Shown here piece after piece: positions 47,174 to 60,382 of a DNA stretch of 64,000 nt. The translations under genes were made by a program, and so were the position numbers. The notes beneath the pieces were generated by a model. It was not told where the DNA came from. It made no database searches and saw nothing but the letters and a program-made list of their open reading frames with translations. The first letter of the stretch is position 1. The number at the start of each line of letters is the position of its first letter. Source of the stretch: Lycorma delicatula (lineage: Eukaryota; Arthropoda; Insecta; Hemiptera; Fulgoridae); NCBI RefSeq assembly GCF_047948215.1, contig NC_134455.1, positions 148,472,575-148,536,574 of the forward strand, given 5' to 3'.

Positions 47174-48497
47174 CGGAGGAAATTTAATAATTAAATAAAC
47201 AAATTGATGTAGAAATGAAACAGTTTGTAGGTGGAGTTTTGTAATTTCATGACTTTAGGTTGGCATAGGTGATAGGTTGGCTTTAGGTTGGTGAGAACAG
47301 CTGATGAATAAAAATTATTTTGTTTGTAACCTCAATATTGCATTTAACGATGGTGTGTCTGCTTGAAGTTTCCTCATTAATTGAACAACCAATCAGTGAT
47401 CCGTTCTTTGCTTTCTGAAGGCGAAAAACTGGCTAAAATCTTTTCTCAAATGATTTTACAGTAAGGTGAAAGTTGTATGAACCGCAGAAATCTTTATGAG
47501 TGGATAGAACAGTTCAAAATTGGTCGAACCTCAGTGACTGACGAGCAACGTCCTGGCCAACCAGTTGAAGTGTCAACTCCTTCGCTTGAAAACCGTATTG
47601 ATGACATTATTCATGAAGACCGACGTATTACAATTGAACATATAGCAAAAATAGTTGCAGTAAGTGTTGGCACAGTTCATAACGTTATCAGTAACAAGCT
47701 CAAGTACAGCAAAACAAGTGTAAGATGGGTCCTGAAAGAGTTAATGCCAACACAAGGAAACAAGACTTGAAACAAGTGTGCACAGACTTGAAAGAATGCT
47801 ATGAAAGGGAGGGTGACCCTTTTCTAAACAAGATTTTAACATGTGATGAAGCTTGGGTTCAACAATTTGAACCAGAGTCCAAAAGACAAAGCATGGAATG
47901 GAAGTACACCAGCTCACCTGTCCAAAAGAAATTCAAAACGCAAGCGTCAGTGGGAAAAATCATGTTGTCTGTCTTTTGGGATGCCCAAGGTGTCATCTTT
48001 TATGATTATTTGGAAAATCAGCATACAATAAACGGTGTCTACTACTCAGACATGCTGATGAAAAAAGTAAAGCCAGCAATGAGAGAAAAATGTTGTGGAT
48101 CTCAAAAAAAAGGTGATATTGCTACATGACAATGTTTGCCCTCACACCCCTCAGCTCACATAAGAAACCATTGAAAAAATGGGTTGGGAGATACTACACC
48201 ACATCCTCCCTACAGTCCAGATTTGGTTCCCTCAGATTTTCATTCATTTGGTCCACTCATGGAGGCAGTATGTGGAAAAATTTCAGCAACAATGAGGAAC
48301 TCAAAGAATTTGTAGGAAAGTGGCTCAAACAACAAGACAGACTTCTTTGCATCAGGTATAAAAAAACTAGTTCATTGTTGGGGCAAGTGTATTAATATTG
48401 GTGGGAATTACGTTGAGAAGTAGTAAAAGTCTCATTTGGTAAAAATACACAGTTTTTTCTACATAAATTTGTCTCTTTAATTACTGAATGTCCCTCA
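47174..48497 (+). mobile_element. Full-length mariner with TIRs, broken by small frameshifts
   Basis: TA dinucleotides bound it (47172-47173 and 48498-48499). The ends are inverted repeats of about 50 bases with indels: CGGAGGAAATTTAATAATTA on the left against TGAGGGACATTCAGTAATTA (complement of the right). At 1,324 bp it has the normal mariner length with all coding landmarks present. It is thus a whole copy with point lesions. It lies antisense to the GLD2 gene. Confidence 0.9.
47477..48409 (+). pseudogene. Mariner transposase in three frames
   Basis: Frame 1 (47477-47770): NRRNLYEWIEQFKIGRTSVT, RRITIEHIAKIVAVSVGTVH (HTH). Frame 2 (47725-48129): FLNKILTCDEAWVQQFEPES with the first catalytic Asp, KVMLSVFWDAQG-type block. 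Frame 3 (from about 48110): LLHDNVCPHTPQL with the second Asp, then PPYSPDLVPSDFHSFGPLME with the third, in yet another reading step. The spacing between the second and third Asp fits DD34D. One break is at an A8 run near 48104-48112. Stops after PQLT show that it is inactive, although all three catalytic residues survive. Confidence 0.88.
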
Positions 48498-48529
48498 TAT
48501 TTTAATTTATGTTTTTATCTTTTAAATTT

Positions 48530-49425
48530 ACATAATTTTCCACTCCTGGTTATCTTAATATGACTTTCACTAATCTCATCATTTTTCTAGTAACAATCTG
48601 CAGTAGACATTTTGTTTTCACATTCATCTTGAAATTTATCAACTCACTTCATTTCCATCATTTTTTATACCACTTCTCAAAAATCCCTATTCTTCATTCA
48701 TCTGGCTTTCCTAACATCTATGTTCTGCTGCCATAAAGTGCTACATTTCATAGAAATATTTTTTATCTAATTTCTAAATCTACTATTTATGGAATATGAA
48801 AAATATCCTCTTGAAATTTGTTTTTGAGGTCTTGCTCACATTGTGTATTTTTTGAAATTTTACTGGCTAAAATAGAAAATTCATAGAATTCTGATATATC
48901 AATTCCTTTTCAATTTTAATATTTAATTTATTGTTATTATCCTTCTTTTCTACTATTACTTTTATTTAACTCTCTTTACTTTCAAAGTGACTACTTCCTC
49001 TCCTAGCAACAAATACCTTTACTACAGTTCTCATTTTTTAGTTTCAGTCAAAACAACATTATCGTCAAAGAATCTTAACATCTTTATTTTCTCTTTTTGA
49101 AATGTTTCTTTATTTTAAAAAATTTCCTTCAGTTCAAGTTAAAAATCAAAGGGACCAAGTATAATCTTGTCATACTTCTTTCTGTACAGCAGTTTGCCTT
49201 TTCTGTTCAAACTGGTGACAGAATTATAATTAATATTTGGTTTCTAGATCACATTATTAGAAACTGTATATTTCATTCTTTTCATGTTCTATTTTTAAAA
49301 CTTTTCCATATTTTGAATGCATTTATAAATATAATTTGGCAATTTTATTTTTTCAGTCTAACTTTCAAAATTATTTTTACATTTACAATATTTCCTTTTC
49401 ATAGATTATTATAACAGTTTGTAAT
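48530..49425 (-). pseudogene. Strongly decayed RTE-like LINE reverse transcriptase
   Basis: In - strand frames, TEKANCCTERSMTRLYLVPL and IFNLN (about 49125-49200) occupy the place of the LSPLLFNLY block, KMLRFFDDNVVLTETKK (49023-49077) that of the YADD-type active site (FFDD here), and MKWVDKFQDE (about 48620-48680) the later WVDKVTNEE-like block. Stops and shifts are dense. It is related in layout to, but far older than, the element at 57455-60686. No ends were found. Confidence 0.6.
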
Positions 49426-49599
49426 AATTTTTACTAATTTTTTCTTTAACGTAATAAACCTATTTTATTTCTTCTTAGAAATGAGTAATATATTGTTAAA
49501 AAGTTTTTATTTTTACTCAAAACAGTAGAATTTTAAATGCCAAATTTACTGCACTGATCTATTTTGACATCTTATCAAGTTAGCATTTACAGCTGTTTT

Positions 49600-50270
49600 A
49601 CACATATTTTGAACATTTTATCTACTTTTTCACTGTCATTTTCCTTTTTTGAGTTTTATGTGGTTTTAATTTTTCAGAGATGATGTTTCTGGTTCCTTGA
49701 TGAAAACTTGCAGTACTTTCATTATGTTCATCTCATCATCTGGTAAATTAACGTTTTCTTTCCATCTGATTTTTTTTTTGTAATTCATTACAAAAAGTAT
49801 CATAAAATAAAATCTCTAGATGGTTATTAATAAATAAATAATATCATACATTACTTTGTAATTAACATATCTAACTGCTAATAAATAATTGACAGAGGCC
49901 ACCTTCTTGTTCTTCTGTTACAGGAGCATAAGGCACACTTTCTACACAAACTATCAAATAAATTTTTTGATCAGTTATAGAAAGAATTGAAAATAAAAAT
50001 TATAGCTTTTCCTTTTCATAGTTCAAGTGACGACAATGTCATATATTTTGTAAATCTGTACATACATAATCAATTTTTTCTTCTGTTTGGAGGAATTCAA
50101 ACAGTATTTCTTATTGTTAAATTTTTTGTATATCAATGTAAATAGTTTTTCTGGCTCTTGATTCGATCACCAGTAACATTACGATTAGTTCTGATAATAA
50201 GTTTTGTTAGTTGAGAACAAACTGCATTGCCTACTGAATTTTTTTCACTATCTGGTAAGAAAATTGAAGT
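49600..50270 (-). pseudogene. piggyBac-like transposase remnant
   Basis: The - strand reads VCSQLTKLIIRTNRNVTGDR (50168-50235), matching the piggyBac block with TNRNVT, and further on YSCNRRTRRWPLSIIY (about 49870-49925), matching the conserved C-S-R-K-T-x-R-W-P block near the C-terminus. The order and spacing are right for piggyBac with an internal contraction. No TTAA-bounded ends were identified. Stops are frequent, so it is inactive. Confidence 0.65.
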
Positions 50271-52400
50271 CATTTATTCTGCCCACATAAATGTATGAAT
50301 TAACAAATAATTTTTCATGCATCTATCAAGCAAAGAGGTTACTTTGCTAGTTTGTTTGGTTTGTAATTTCTAAAAGAACACTTATCTACAAATTGAGATT
50401 GCACATCAATACATATGAGCACCAACAGAATAAATGTCCTGACATGACAGTATTAGGTTATTAAAAATTAAAGAAATGGCAGCTGCTAACCATTCTTTTT
50501 TATTTCTCAAGGACTATTAGAGTCATCAATCTTAAGATAAAAAATTAATTTGTAGTAATCTAATTGTCATAACACCATTAAAAAGGGCCAGTTCAGAAAA
50601 ATTAAACTCAGATCTTCATATTCTAATTTTCAAATTAAGGCAAAAAATATGTAATACTAATAAAGCTTCAATCTCTACAACGTCCATGTCTATATAATTT
50701 GAAGAGGTTTTACAGATTACATTTAATCTCCTTGAGAAAAAACTTGAATGAATGTATTTCTATAAACATTTCATTATTAACAAATAAGATCAAACTTCAT
50801 TAGGAGTATAATCAATAATTAAATATGTCCTTCGCCTTTCACAGAGGATAAACTTGAATTTTATTGTATTACAAGCATATTTTGTTACATTGTTAGAATA
50901 CTCAAATGGTGCAATTATTTTTAGTCAAAGTTTTTCTTTTACTTGCTCATATGTTCTGTTTGTAGCATCTAACATGTCTTCTAAATTCTTATTAACCATT
51001 TCACTGTCATCAGTTCAGACAGGGTTTTCTCATGGCTACGAACTAATGAACTAAAAGATGTTTCTTCATCACTTGCATTAGTTTCTTCTTAAAACATTGC
51101 TAGTTTTAGAGTGTATCTCATTTTGTTTGAAACATTAATTACATCAGGCCTAGTTTGTATTTTAGAATTAACTTCAATTTATTGCTTTCTGAAAGTAAAG
51201 AAAAATTTAAACAGTATTTATTTCAGCAGATATGGTAATAAAAATATGCAATTATAAAAAGTCAAGAAAAATACAAATTACTACTTAATGAATTTTAAGT
51301 AGTAATTTTATAGAAAAATTACCATTTGGATTTAGCATTATTGATTCAGTTATAAACACCTACTAGACCAGTTAAAATGAAATGTAAAAGGAATTAATAT
51401 CTGTCTAATGGGCAGACAAATAGAAGAACACATACTGAACCATTAACCTAATACATAAAAAAAATACATTTCATTCAAGAAGTACAAGTTTCCAATGTGA
51501 GAAGGTTGTTTAAAGAATAATATTACAAACTCACTTAAGATAATATTGACAACCTTGATCAAATACAAACTCTCAAATGAAGCAAATTTCATGGATCCTC
51601 CAAAAGAAATCATCTGTGCTGGTTACAGCCACATTGTAAGTTTAGTTAGTATGCTATAGAAACATTTCCATTTAAAGGTTAAAACTCTGTATTACTTTCT
51701 TTTAATATAACTTTATTCCACCTTTCTCTGTAACCAGTTTTTTTTTTTTTTAATTACTTGAACACAATTTCATCACAACTAGTAAATGATTACAGTAGGG
51801 AAGTGAGGCTAAAAAAAGAAATGCAGGAACGTTGAATTTGTATTCCCCACAATGTTTTTTTTTGTGAAATCTTTCAAATATAAACAAAATAACAATTAGG
51901 ATATTTATTTTAACGTTTCATTTTTGTATTATTTATTAGTATGACAAATGGACTTTGCGATAAAAAAAAAACAATATTATTATTATATAAATCAACATTA
52001 CTTTCAAAAATATTGCAATATTCAAAATCATTATTTGTATCATATGGAATTGGCCAAAAAGGCGCCATGAACAAAATCTTTTTTCCAAATGTCTTTGTTA
52101 GTAAAAGTGAATAACCAAAAAACTATCAAGTTACTTCATTTCTACTGACAATCTTTTGTAATCCTTGGTTGATTTTTAATCTTCCTACAAGAAACGATTG
52201 TATAAATAATAAATATTACCATTTTGCAAGTAAACAATTTAAATAAGAAAATCATATTGCTAGTTTAAAAAAAAATCTTACATGTATTTAAATTTCTTAT
52301 AAAAGTTTCCAGACAGTATCATCTTCATGTTCAGCTAATCTGCATTCTCACATCTGTGTATCAGTGGCTAATTGATGATTCGTAACCATTTCTGTACATA
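50271..52400. other. Mixed decayed sequence, nothing firmly recognised
   Basis: The - strand near 50830-51060 has coding-like composition (for example NASDEETSFSSLVRSHEKTL) and could be the N-terminal part of the neighbouring piggyBac remnant. It includes a 14-bp hairpin (51275-51308). Confidence 0.3.
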
Positions 52401-52424
52401 AATTTTTGGTTCTCAAACATCAGT

Positions 52425-54170
52425 TGATGGACTGAGAAGTTTCACAAACATTAAATTACTCACATGTTTTATAAGTAGTCTCGATCTTATGTCTGTAATT
52501 ATCAAATTCATATAACTAAAACCTCTTTCATATTTCGCAGAACTATACATCATTGTTTTTTAACACTGTATTAATGGTTTTAAGTCTGAAGGCATTCATT
52601 GAGTGTTTTTTTAAAAGAGTTGCAATTACTTATATAATGATTCTACACTGACCAAATCCCAGTGGTATATTGGCTGGCCAGTCATCAGTCTTGAGGATAA
52701 TTCAGAAGAAATGCTTGTGGTTAATAATCTATATTCCAAATTATTAACGACTTTGGTTAATAATTAATCACGACTGAATAATTTTCTTATTTGAATATAA
52801 TTTTATTGTTTTAAAATTCATTCTTTCAACACCCATTTCTGCTTCCAGCATTTTTGGTCCCTTTCTCTCTTTCATATTTTCTATGTATCTGATCATTCTA
52901 CAAATTTTTTAATCAGCTTTTAAAATAGACATATTTCTTTGTTGAAGAGAAGTTGAAAGAAGTGATAGCCAAATAAAATGTGCATTAGTGCAAGATTTGA
53001 CAAAAATTGAGTTGGTTATCTGATTATGCAGTTTGTTGAACACACATTGATCATTTTTAGTTCTAGTTTTATCTACACTCGCTGATTCAAAATGATGACA
53101 CAGTGATTCATAGTTTGTCCAAACAGATATTGTTCTAAAGGAACTTGTAACATCTCTTGTCAAAAATATGCCCAATATTTTTTATTTCTTGGTCGAGTTC
53201 CATTGCCCACTCTGTGCAATGATTATCTTTTGTTTTTTGGTGACTTTCTGTACAATGAGTACAATTTGTCCAAAAAAAAACAAAAAACTAGAAATTATTT
53301 TCCTTGTACTTCATCTATACAATCACAGATGGATAATTCCAATCGATAACTGAGACAATGCTAAGTTATGATGTTTGGAAACATTTCACAGTAGCCATTG
53401 TGCAATGCCTGATCTTTTCCATGGATAACCCTTGCTCCTGCATTAGTATAAATACGACTAAATTGTTTTTCAAATAGTTTTCATCAGATCCATGAGTTTG
53501 TAAGCAAGATAACAGTTCTTCAATTATAGTCTTTGCTCTTTGGTCTTAACTCGATTAAATCCAAAAATAAAAAAATATGGATTTTTTAACGCATCTTTAT
53601 ATATTGCACTTTATATACACAATTAAAGTTGATTTTCGACTGAGTGTGATAGAATTACTTATTATTACCAATATTTTTACGTTCATTTTTATTGTTTTAA
53701 CAGATTCAAACTTTCATTTCTTCCCCAATTGCATTGACAATGTTAGTGGAACTAAAATGTGAATATAAAGCGTGAGAAATATTTGTATCATTAATTTCTT
53801 GTAATTGTAAACGTGTAATTTCTTGTAAACTCAAAATGATCCAAATAAGGTCTATTATTTTTGGCTATATAATAAGCAGTTCTAAAAATTTTAGCAGTTA
53901 ATTCAATTTCCGATTCTTTTAAAGTATCCACAGTTTTTTCCATTCTCTGATCGTTTGCACTTTACAAAATTTTCTCTGCATTAATATGTGAAAGTGTTTT
54001 TTTAAGTTCAGTAATTTTTTTCGCAAAGAAAGTAATTGAGTAAATTTATTATTCCCATATGACTATACCAAAATTGAACTCCATTCTTGTGAAATACTTG
54101 CACCTTGAGATTTAAAAATTGAAAGACTCAATGCATGTCTGACATCTGAGTTTACCATAGGTGCATGTAA
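52425..54170 (-). pseudogene. KIAA1586-like hAT transposase, decayed
   Basis: In order along the - strand: NSDVRHALSLSIFKSQGASI (54100-54160), KKITELKKTLSHINAEKIL (about 53965-54030), DTLKESEIELTAKIFRTAYY and IAKNNRPYLDHFEF (53830-53930), LQEINDTNISHALYS, SRKSTLIVYIKCNI (about 53600-53650), ISVWTNYESLCHHFE (about 53080-53125), and a C-terminal ERGFSYMNLIITDIRSRLLI (52478-52537) typical of the hAT dimerisation region. The frame changes several times. The family is the insect KIAA1586-like hAT group. I found no 8-bp duplication. Confidence 0.72.
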
Positions 54171-57100
54171 TCCAAGGATATTTTTTTCTTCTCTTCCTAC
54201 ATATCTGCAGTCCAAATATTTGGCCAAGAATATGAACAACTGGCAAGGGATTCGTATTCTGTGTTTTTATCAGATTATTCATTATCATGTAGCTCATTAT
54301 TATCTTTAATACGTTGTTTGTCACAATTATTTAACACTAGTGGATCTACCTTAACCTTTTTAACAAAGACATTTTGTAATGTTTGTTGCTTGTTTTTTTT
54401 AAAATGAAAATAATATTTACAAATAAATTTTACACTTCTTCTTATTAAATTTATCAATTTTTTAATGTCAATAATTAAACACAAAACAAGTCATGAATAA
54501 AAAATATATCGAAATTCAATTAAAATTTAGTATTAATTTTAAATAAACAATTAAGTAGAAAGTACGTACACATACTAAAAGCCACTGATCAAGACTGAAG
54601 CTTTGTGAAAAATAAAAACAATGCCAAAATTATATTCTGTTGTTGATGCTTGCCCTTTGAAATTTTGCAGACTTTATGATTAGTCAACAAGCCATGTAAT
54701 TTTATGTATCTGTTATTCTTTTTCAACTAACATGTGTGCAGAATGTCATTGTGTTATTATTCCTGCATTAAAAAATGTCTGCTTGGAAAAATGTGCCGGT
54801 ACGGCATTCTGGCCCCACTACCCCCTGATTATCAATATATCTGCTACTGATTTGCTCAAACATTTTTACAATGTAGTCTAGTATTATTTGGTTTTAGAGT
54901 CTTTCCTGAATTATAATGGAATTAATAACATACCATACATTTTTATATATCTGTAGCTTCTGTACATCTTCCTAAAACTACATACAATCTTGCATAAACT
55001 TTTTTTATAAAAAAGTGTTTTAATTACCATTTATCACTAGTTTAAATATTTTTCATAATTTAGTAAGCCAATAACCTCTTTTGTTTCTTTAAATAAGTTT
55101 CTTCTTCCTATTACTTTTTGTTCCTTCTGTTACAATGTTGTTCCAGCACTACCTATGGTAACTAGTCGCATTCAGTGCTTACTCCTCATGGCCATGGTGA
55201 CGCAGCAGTAAAGGTCAAAAACGTAATTTCAAAAAGAATTGCTTATAAAAGTTTGTTGTGTTCATTTAATACTGTTTGTTAAGTTCTTTAGTTTGTTTGT
55301 GCTTGTTACTATATCTCGTAAAAAAATAATTCTTAATTTTTCAAAATATTTTAGTTATATACATACTTTTATAGTTATAAAGTTTACCAAGATCAGCTAC
55401 TACATATTACAACCACAAATTTATATTTTTAAAAGTTGTGCTTATAATAAAGTGTTACATGCCCTGATACAGAAAGAATTACAATTAGAAAAAAAAAAAC
55501 ATGATATTATGTTTATTTAAAATTTTCATCAGATTGTTATTCATACTATGACAAAAACACGATTCTGAGTTTTCAGAGAAAATATCATACAAAGGAAAGG
55601 GAATCAGTAATTTGTGAACAACATTTTAAGGCAAACTACAGTTAAATATAATAAAATTTAGTTCAATTTTTGACTAGCATAAGAGGGATTCAGAGTTAAA
55701 AAATTATCTTTAAATTGATTTTAAAAACCAGGTATCATATTTATCCTAATATTCACCAAAAAGAGGGAAATGTCCAATGGCAGATGAAAAGAAAAGGAAG
55801 CCACTAAAAATAAAAGAAAAAAGTAATAGCACTAAAAGAATTTAACAGTATACTAGAAAACTTATGTCAATACTAAAAATTAGGCTTGGAGTTCACTGTT
55901 GTAACTAAGTGTAGATTAATAAAAGAATAAATGTTTCTTCTTAGACAATGAGTTCATGTCACAGCTTTTCAGTGTTAGAACAAAGTACTTGGTGCTAATG
56001 TAATGTACACATTGAAGCAAACATTTTTTTAATCATATACTCATGCGTTATACACGACAGCCAATTAAATGTGAGAATGGCTAACTGCAAACCCGGGTTC
56101 ACAGTCGTGAATATTATGTGCATGTAAGCCAAAGGAATGATATCATTTCAATACACATGATTATGTTTTTATCTTCCTAATTTATACTACTATTAAAATT
56201 ATAGTGACAGTTTATGAAACCTGATTAAAAACTAAAACCAGTTCCAATTCCAAAGTAATGGACATCATTGCCAAGATTGCTATTGTGAATAAGAAAGTCT
56301 GGGAACATCATCAGTTTTGTTCATTTGATTAAGCATAATTTATTTGTAAATAAATCCCTCTCTAGCTAGTTTACTCTTTCGAGATATTTATATTATGCAA
56401 TTTATTATTTTCAACAAATTAAAATAATAATCAAGACAAAATAAATCAATTTTTTAATTCTTGTTTTGAATTATTAATAAATAAGAAATTCAAATCTCTT
56501 ATATACACACATGCTTGTGCATTAAGCACAACAAAAATATATACATGAAAATAAAAAAATAAATTAGATCCACCAATATGTGATTCACAACAGTTCAGTC
56601 CTACAATAACGAAACAAAATGTTTGTTTTGTAAAATTTAAGAAGTACATAAAAAACTTATTAATTACATCAAACTACAAATACAGAAAACAGTATTCTAT
56701 ATTCATAATAAAGTTTTAAAAACTCAAAGTATATATATATATATGTATACACACACACACACACACCATAATTTATGCTATATTCAGAAAAAAGAATAAC
56801 ATATAAAGATGTTATAAGACTTTTTTTTTGTACAAACAGGGATATTAAGATTTTACTGTAATTTAGTGAAAAAGGTAAATAGAAAAACCAAGTAAATATA
56901 AATTATAGATTAAGCAAATAAAAAAAAATTATATTTTACAAAAATAATTCAACAGATGACAAACTTTAAAAAAACAACATTCAAACAAACAGTAATAGGA
57001 AGAGAAGTTTATATATATATATATGTATGTATTTGTGTGTGGTTGCACGCATGTGTGTGTAAGAATGCATTCAAAACTAAAATATTAACTCAATGAACAT

Positions 57101-57442
57101 TCAATATGAAAATTTATCCAGCAGGAGGAATAATTTTACCCTAAATATCTAATTAAAAACTTTTTGCATTGCAAATTCTAAAATAAAAAGAGATATAGAT
57201 AGCATAAAGAAATGAATGTTTTGAATTTATTGGTTAAATATGTTTTTCATTTAAAAGATTTCATTTTAAGATAAATCTCAACACTTACAGGCTAACAATT
57301 TTATTTTTTACAAATTACTAAACTGTTTAAAATATTTAACTCCATTTATCTATGCAGTTTTTTCTATTACAGTAGTTAAAAAATAAATTCAAAGATTCAT
57401 ATCTGAACAGAAATTTGGGCACAAAACTTGATCCTCTGTCAT
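54171..57442. other. Nothing firmly recognised
   Basis: AT-rich sequence with a TA/CA microsatellite at 56730-56766 and a TA/GT one at 57010-57060. The GC-richer phrase GTGCCGGTACGGCATTCTGG near 54794-54813 might be an end of the neighbouring hAT, which is unproven. Confidence 0.35.
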
Positions 57443-57454
57443 GCACATTTAACT

Positions 57455-58414
57455 TCAGTCATTTGACTGGTTTGATGCAGCTCTCCAAGATTCCCTATCT
57501 AGTGCTAGTCGTTTCATTTCATTATACCCTCTACATCCTACATCCCCAACAATTTGTTTTACATACTCCAAACGTGGCCTGCCTACACAATTTTTCCCTT
57601 CTACCTGTCCTTCCAATATTAAAGCGACTATTCCAGGATGCCTTAGTATGTGGCCTATAAGTCTGTCTCTTCTTGTAACTATATTTTTCCAAATGCTTCT
57701 TTCTTCATCTATTTGCCGCAATACCTCTTCATTTGTCACTTTATCCACCCATCTGATTTTTAACATTCTCCTATAGCACCACATTTCAAAAGCTTCTAAT
57801 CTTTTCTTCTCAGATACTCCGATTGTCCAAGTTTCACTTCCATATAAAGCGACACTCCAAACATACACTTTCAAAAATCTTTTCCTGACATTTAAATTCA
57901 TTTTTGATGTAAACAAATTATATTTCTTACTGAAGGCTCGTTTAGCTTGTGCTATTCGGCATTTTATATCGCTCCTGCTTCGTCCATCTTTAGTAATTTT
58001 ACTTCCCAAATAACAAAATTCTTCTACCTCCATAATCTTTTCTCCTCCTATTTTCACATTCAGTGGTCCATCTTTGTTATTTCTACTACATTTCATTACT
58101 TTTGTTTTGTTCTTGTTTATTTTCATGCGATAGTTTTTGCGTAGGACTTCATCTATGCCGTTCATTGTTTCTTCTAAATCCTTTTTACTCTCGGCTAGAA
58201 TTACTATATCATCAGCAAATCGTAGCATCTTTATCTTTTCACCTTGTACTGTTACTCCGAATCTAAATTGTTCTTTAACATCATTAACTGCTAGTTCCAT
58301 GTAAAGATTAAAAAGTAACGCAGATAGGAAACATCCTTGTCGGACTCCCTTTCTTATTAGGGCTTCTTTCTTATGTTCTTCAATTGTTATTGTTGCTGTT
58401 TGGTTCCTGTACAT
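57455..58414 (-). pseudogene. RTE-like LINE reverse transcriptase C-terminal half and tail
   Basis: Frame three contains GVRQGCFLSALLFNLYMELA (family norm CPLSPLLF, so two substitutions), then KIKMLRFADDIVILAES with the catalytic FADD, KINKNKTKVMKCSR, EEFCYLGSKITKDG, and the C-terminal region VALYGSETWTIGVSEKKRLE and WVDKVTNEEVLRQI. The stop coincides with the 3' end of the element, so the coding sequence runs to within a few bases of the target duplication. Confidence 0.92.
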
Positions 58415-58430
58415 GTTAGCAATTGTTCTT

Positions 58431-59399
58431 CTATCTCTGTATTTGAACCCTAATTTTTTTAAAATGGAAAGCCTTTTCTAGGTCTATAAACGCCAAGTAT
58501 GTTGGTTTGTTTTTCTTTAATCTTCCTTCTACTATTAATCTGAGGCCTAAAATTGCTTCTCTTGTCCCTATACTTTTCCTGAAACCAAATTGGTCTTCTC
58601 CTAACACTTCTTCCACTCTCCTCTCAATTCTTCTGTATAAAATTCTAGTTAAGATTTTTGATGCATGACTAGTTAAACTAATTGTTCTGTATTCTTCACA
58701 TTTATCTGCCCCTGCTTTCTTTGGTATCATAACTATAACACTTTTTTTGAAGTCTGATGGAAATTCCCCATTTTCATAAATATTACACACCAGTTTGTAT
58801 AATCTATCAATCGCTTCCTCACCTGCACTGCGCAGTAATTCTACAGGTATTCCGTCTATTCCAGGAGCCTTTCTGCCATTTAAATCTTTTAATGCTCTCT
58901 TAAATTCAGATCTCAGTATTGTTTCTCCCATTTCATCCTCCTCAACTTCCTCTTCTTCCTCTATAACACCATTTTCTAATTCATTTCCTCCGTATAACTC
59001 TTCAATATATTCCACCCATCTATAGACTTTACCTTTCGTATTATATATTGGTGTACCATCTTTGTTTAACACATTATTACATTTTAATTTATGTACCCCA
59101 AAAGTTTCCTTAACTTTCCTGTATGCTCCGTCTATTTTACCAATGTTCATTTCTCTTTCCACTTCTGAACACTTTTCTTTAATCCACTCTTCTTTCACCA
59201 GTTTGCACTTCCTGTTTATAGCATTTCTTAATTGCCGATAGTTCCTTTTACTTTCTTCATCACTAGCATTCTTATATTTTCTACGTTCATCCATCAGCTG
59301 CAATATATCGTCTGAAACCCAAGGTTTTCTACCGGTTCTCTTTATTCCGCCTAAGTTTGCTTCTGCTGATTTAAGAATTTCCTTTTTAACATTCCCCAT
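58431..59399 (-). pseudogene. RTE-like LINE linker and reverse transcriptase N-terminal half
   Basis: This frame continues the protein after the indel at about 59395. It has a basic linker (KPWVSDDILQLMDERRKYKN), then an acidic stretch (EEEEEVEEDEMGE), then RT fingers: FKRALKDLNGRKAPGIDGIP, FKKSVIVMIPKKAGADKCEE, RTISLTSHASKILTRILYRR and DQFGFRKSIGTREAI. The first catalytic Asp is in LAFIDLEKAF. Directly after that block a small deletion plus frameshift removes part of the palm before the next frame. Confidence 0.92.
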
Positions 59400-60382
59400 T
59401 CTTCTTCTACATTTTCTACCTTATCTTTTTTACTCAGACCTCTTGCGATGTCCTCCTCAAAAATCTTCTTTACCTCCTCTTCCTCAAGCTTCTCTAAATT
59501 CCACCGATTCATCTGACACCTTTTCTTCAGGTTTTTAAACCCCAATCTACATTTCATTATCACCAAATTATGGTCGCTATCAATGTCTGCTCCAGGGTAA
59601 GTTTTGCAGTCAACGAGCTGATTTCTAAATCTTTGCTTAACCATGATATAATCTATCTGATACCTTGCAGTATCGCCTGGCTTTTTCCAAGTGTATATTC
59701 TTCTATTATGATTTTTAAATTGGGTGTTGGGAATTACTAAATTATACTTCGTGCAAAACTCTATAAGTCGGTCCCCTCTTTCATTCCTTTTGCCCAGCCC
59801 GTATTCACCCACTATATTTCCTTCCTTGCCTTCTCCAATGCTTGCATTCCAATCTCCAACTATTATTAAATTTTCATCTCCTTTTACGTGTTTAATTGCT
59901 TCATCAATCTCTTTGTATACACACTCTACCTCATCATCATCATGGGCGCTTGTAGGCATATAGACGTTAACAATCGTTGTCGGTTTAGGTTTTGATTTTA
60001 TCCTTATTACAATGATTCTATCGCTATGCGTTTTGAAATACTCCACTCTCCTCCCTATCTTCTTGTTCATCACGAAACCTACTCCTGCCTGCCCATTATT
60101 TGACGCTGAGTTAATTACTCTAAAATCACCTGACCAAAAGTCGCCTTCCTCTTCCCACCGAACCTCACTAATTCCTACTATATCCACATTTGTCCTACCC
60201 ATTTCCCTTTTTAGATTTTCTAGCCTACCAACCTTTTTTAAGCTTCTAACATTCCACGCTCCGACTCGTAGAATGTTATTTTTTAATTTTCTGGTGACCC
60301 CTTCCTTAGTAGTCCCCACCCGGAGATCCGAACGGGGGACTATTTTACCTCCGGAATATTTTACCAAGGAAGGCGCCTCCAT
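59351..60382 (-). pseudogene. RTE-like LINE endonuclease domain (EEP fold)
   Basis: 343 codons are open. Endonuclease landmarks in order: VGAWNVRSLKKVGRL, VDIVGISEVRW (catalytic Glu), NVYMPTSAHDD, LIIVGDWNASIG (Asp and Asn), YQIDYIMVK, and DIDSDHNLVIMKC (Asp-His pair). All expected metal-binding and catalytic residues are present. It nicks target DNA to prime reverse transcription. The frame is lost after EEWGMLKRKF, where the neighbouring frame continues (59399 downward) with a 49-base overlap, which indicates a single-base indel. Confidence 0.92.

Noticed and set aside
25069..57060. TA, CA and triplet repeats considered as CRISPR or satellite arrays
   Set aside because: They are plain microsatellites without spacers or higher-order units.
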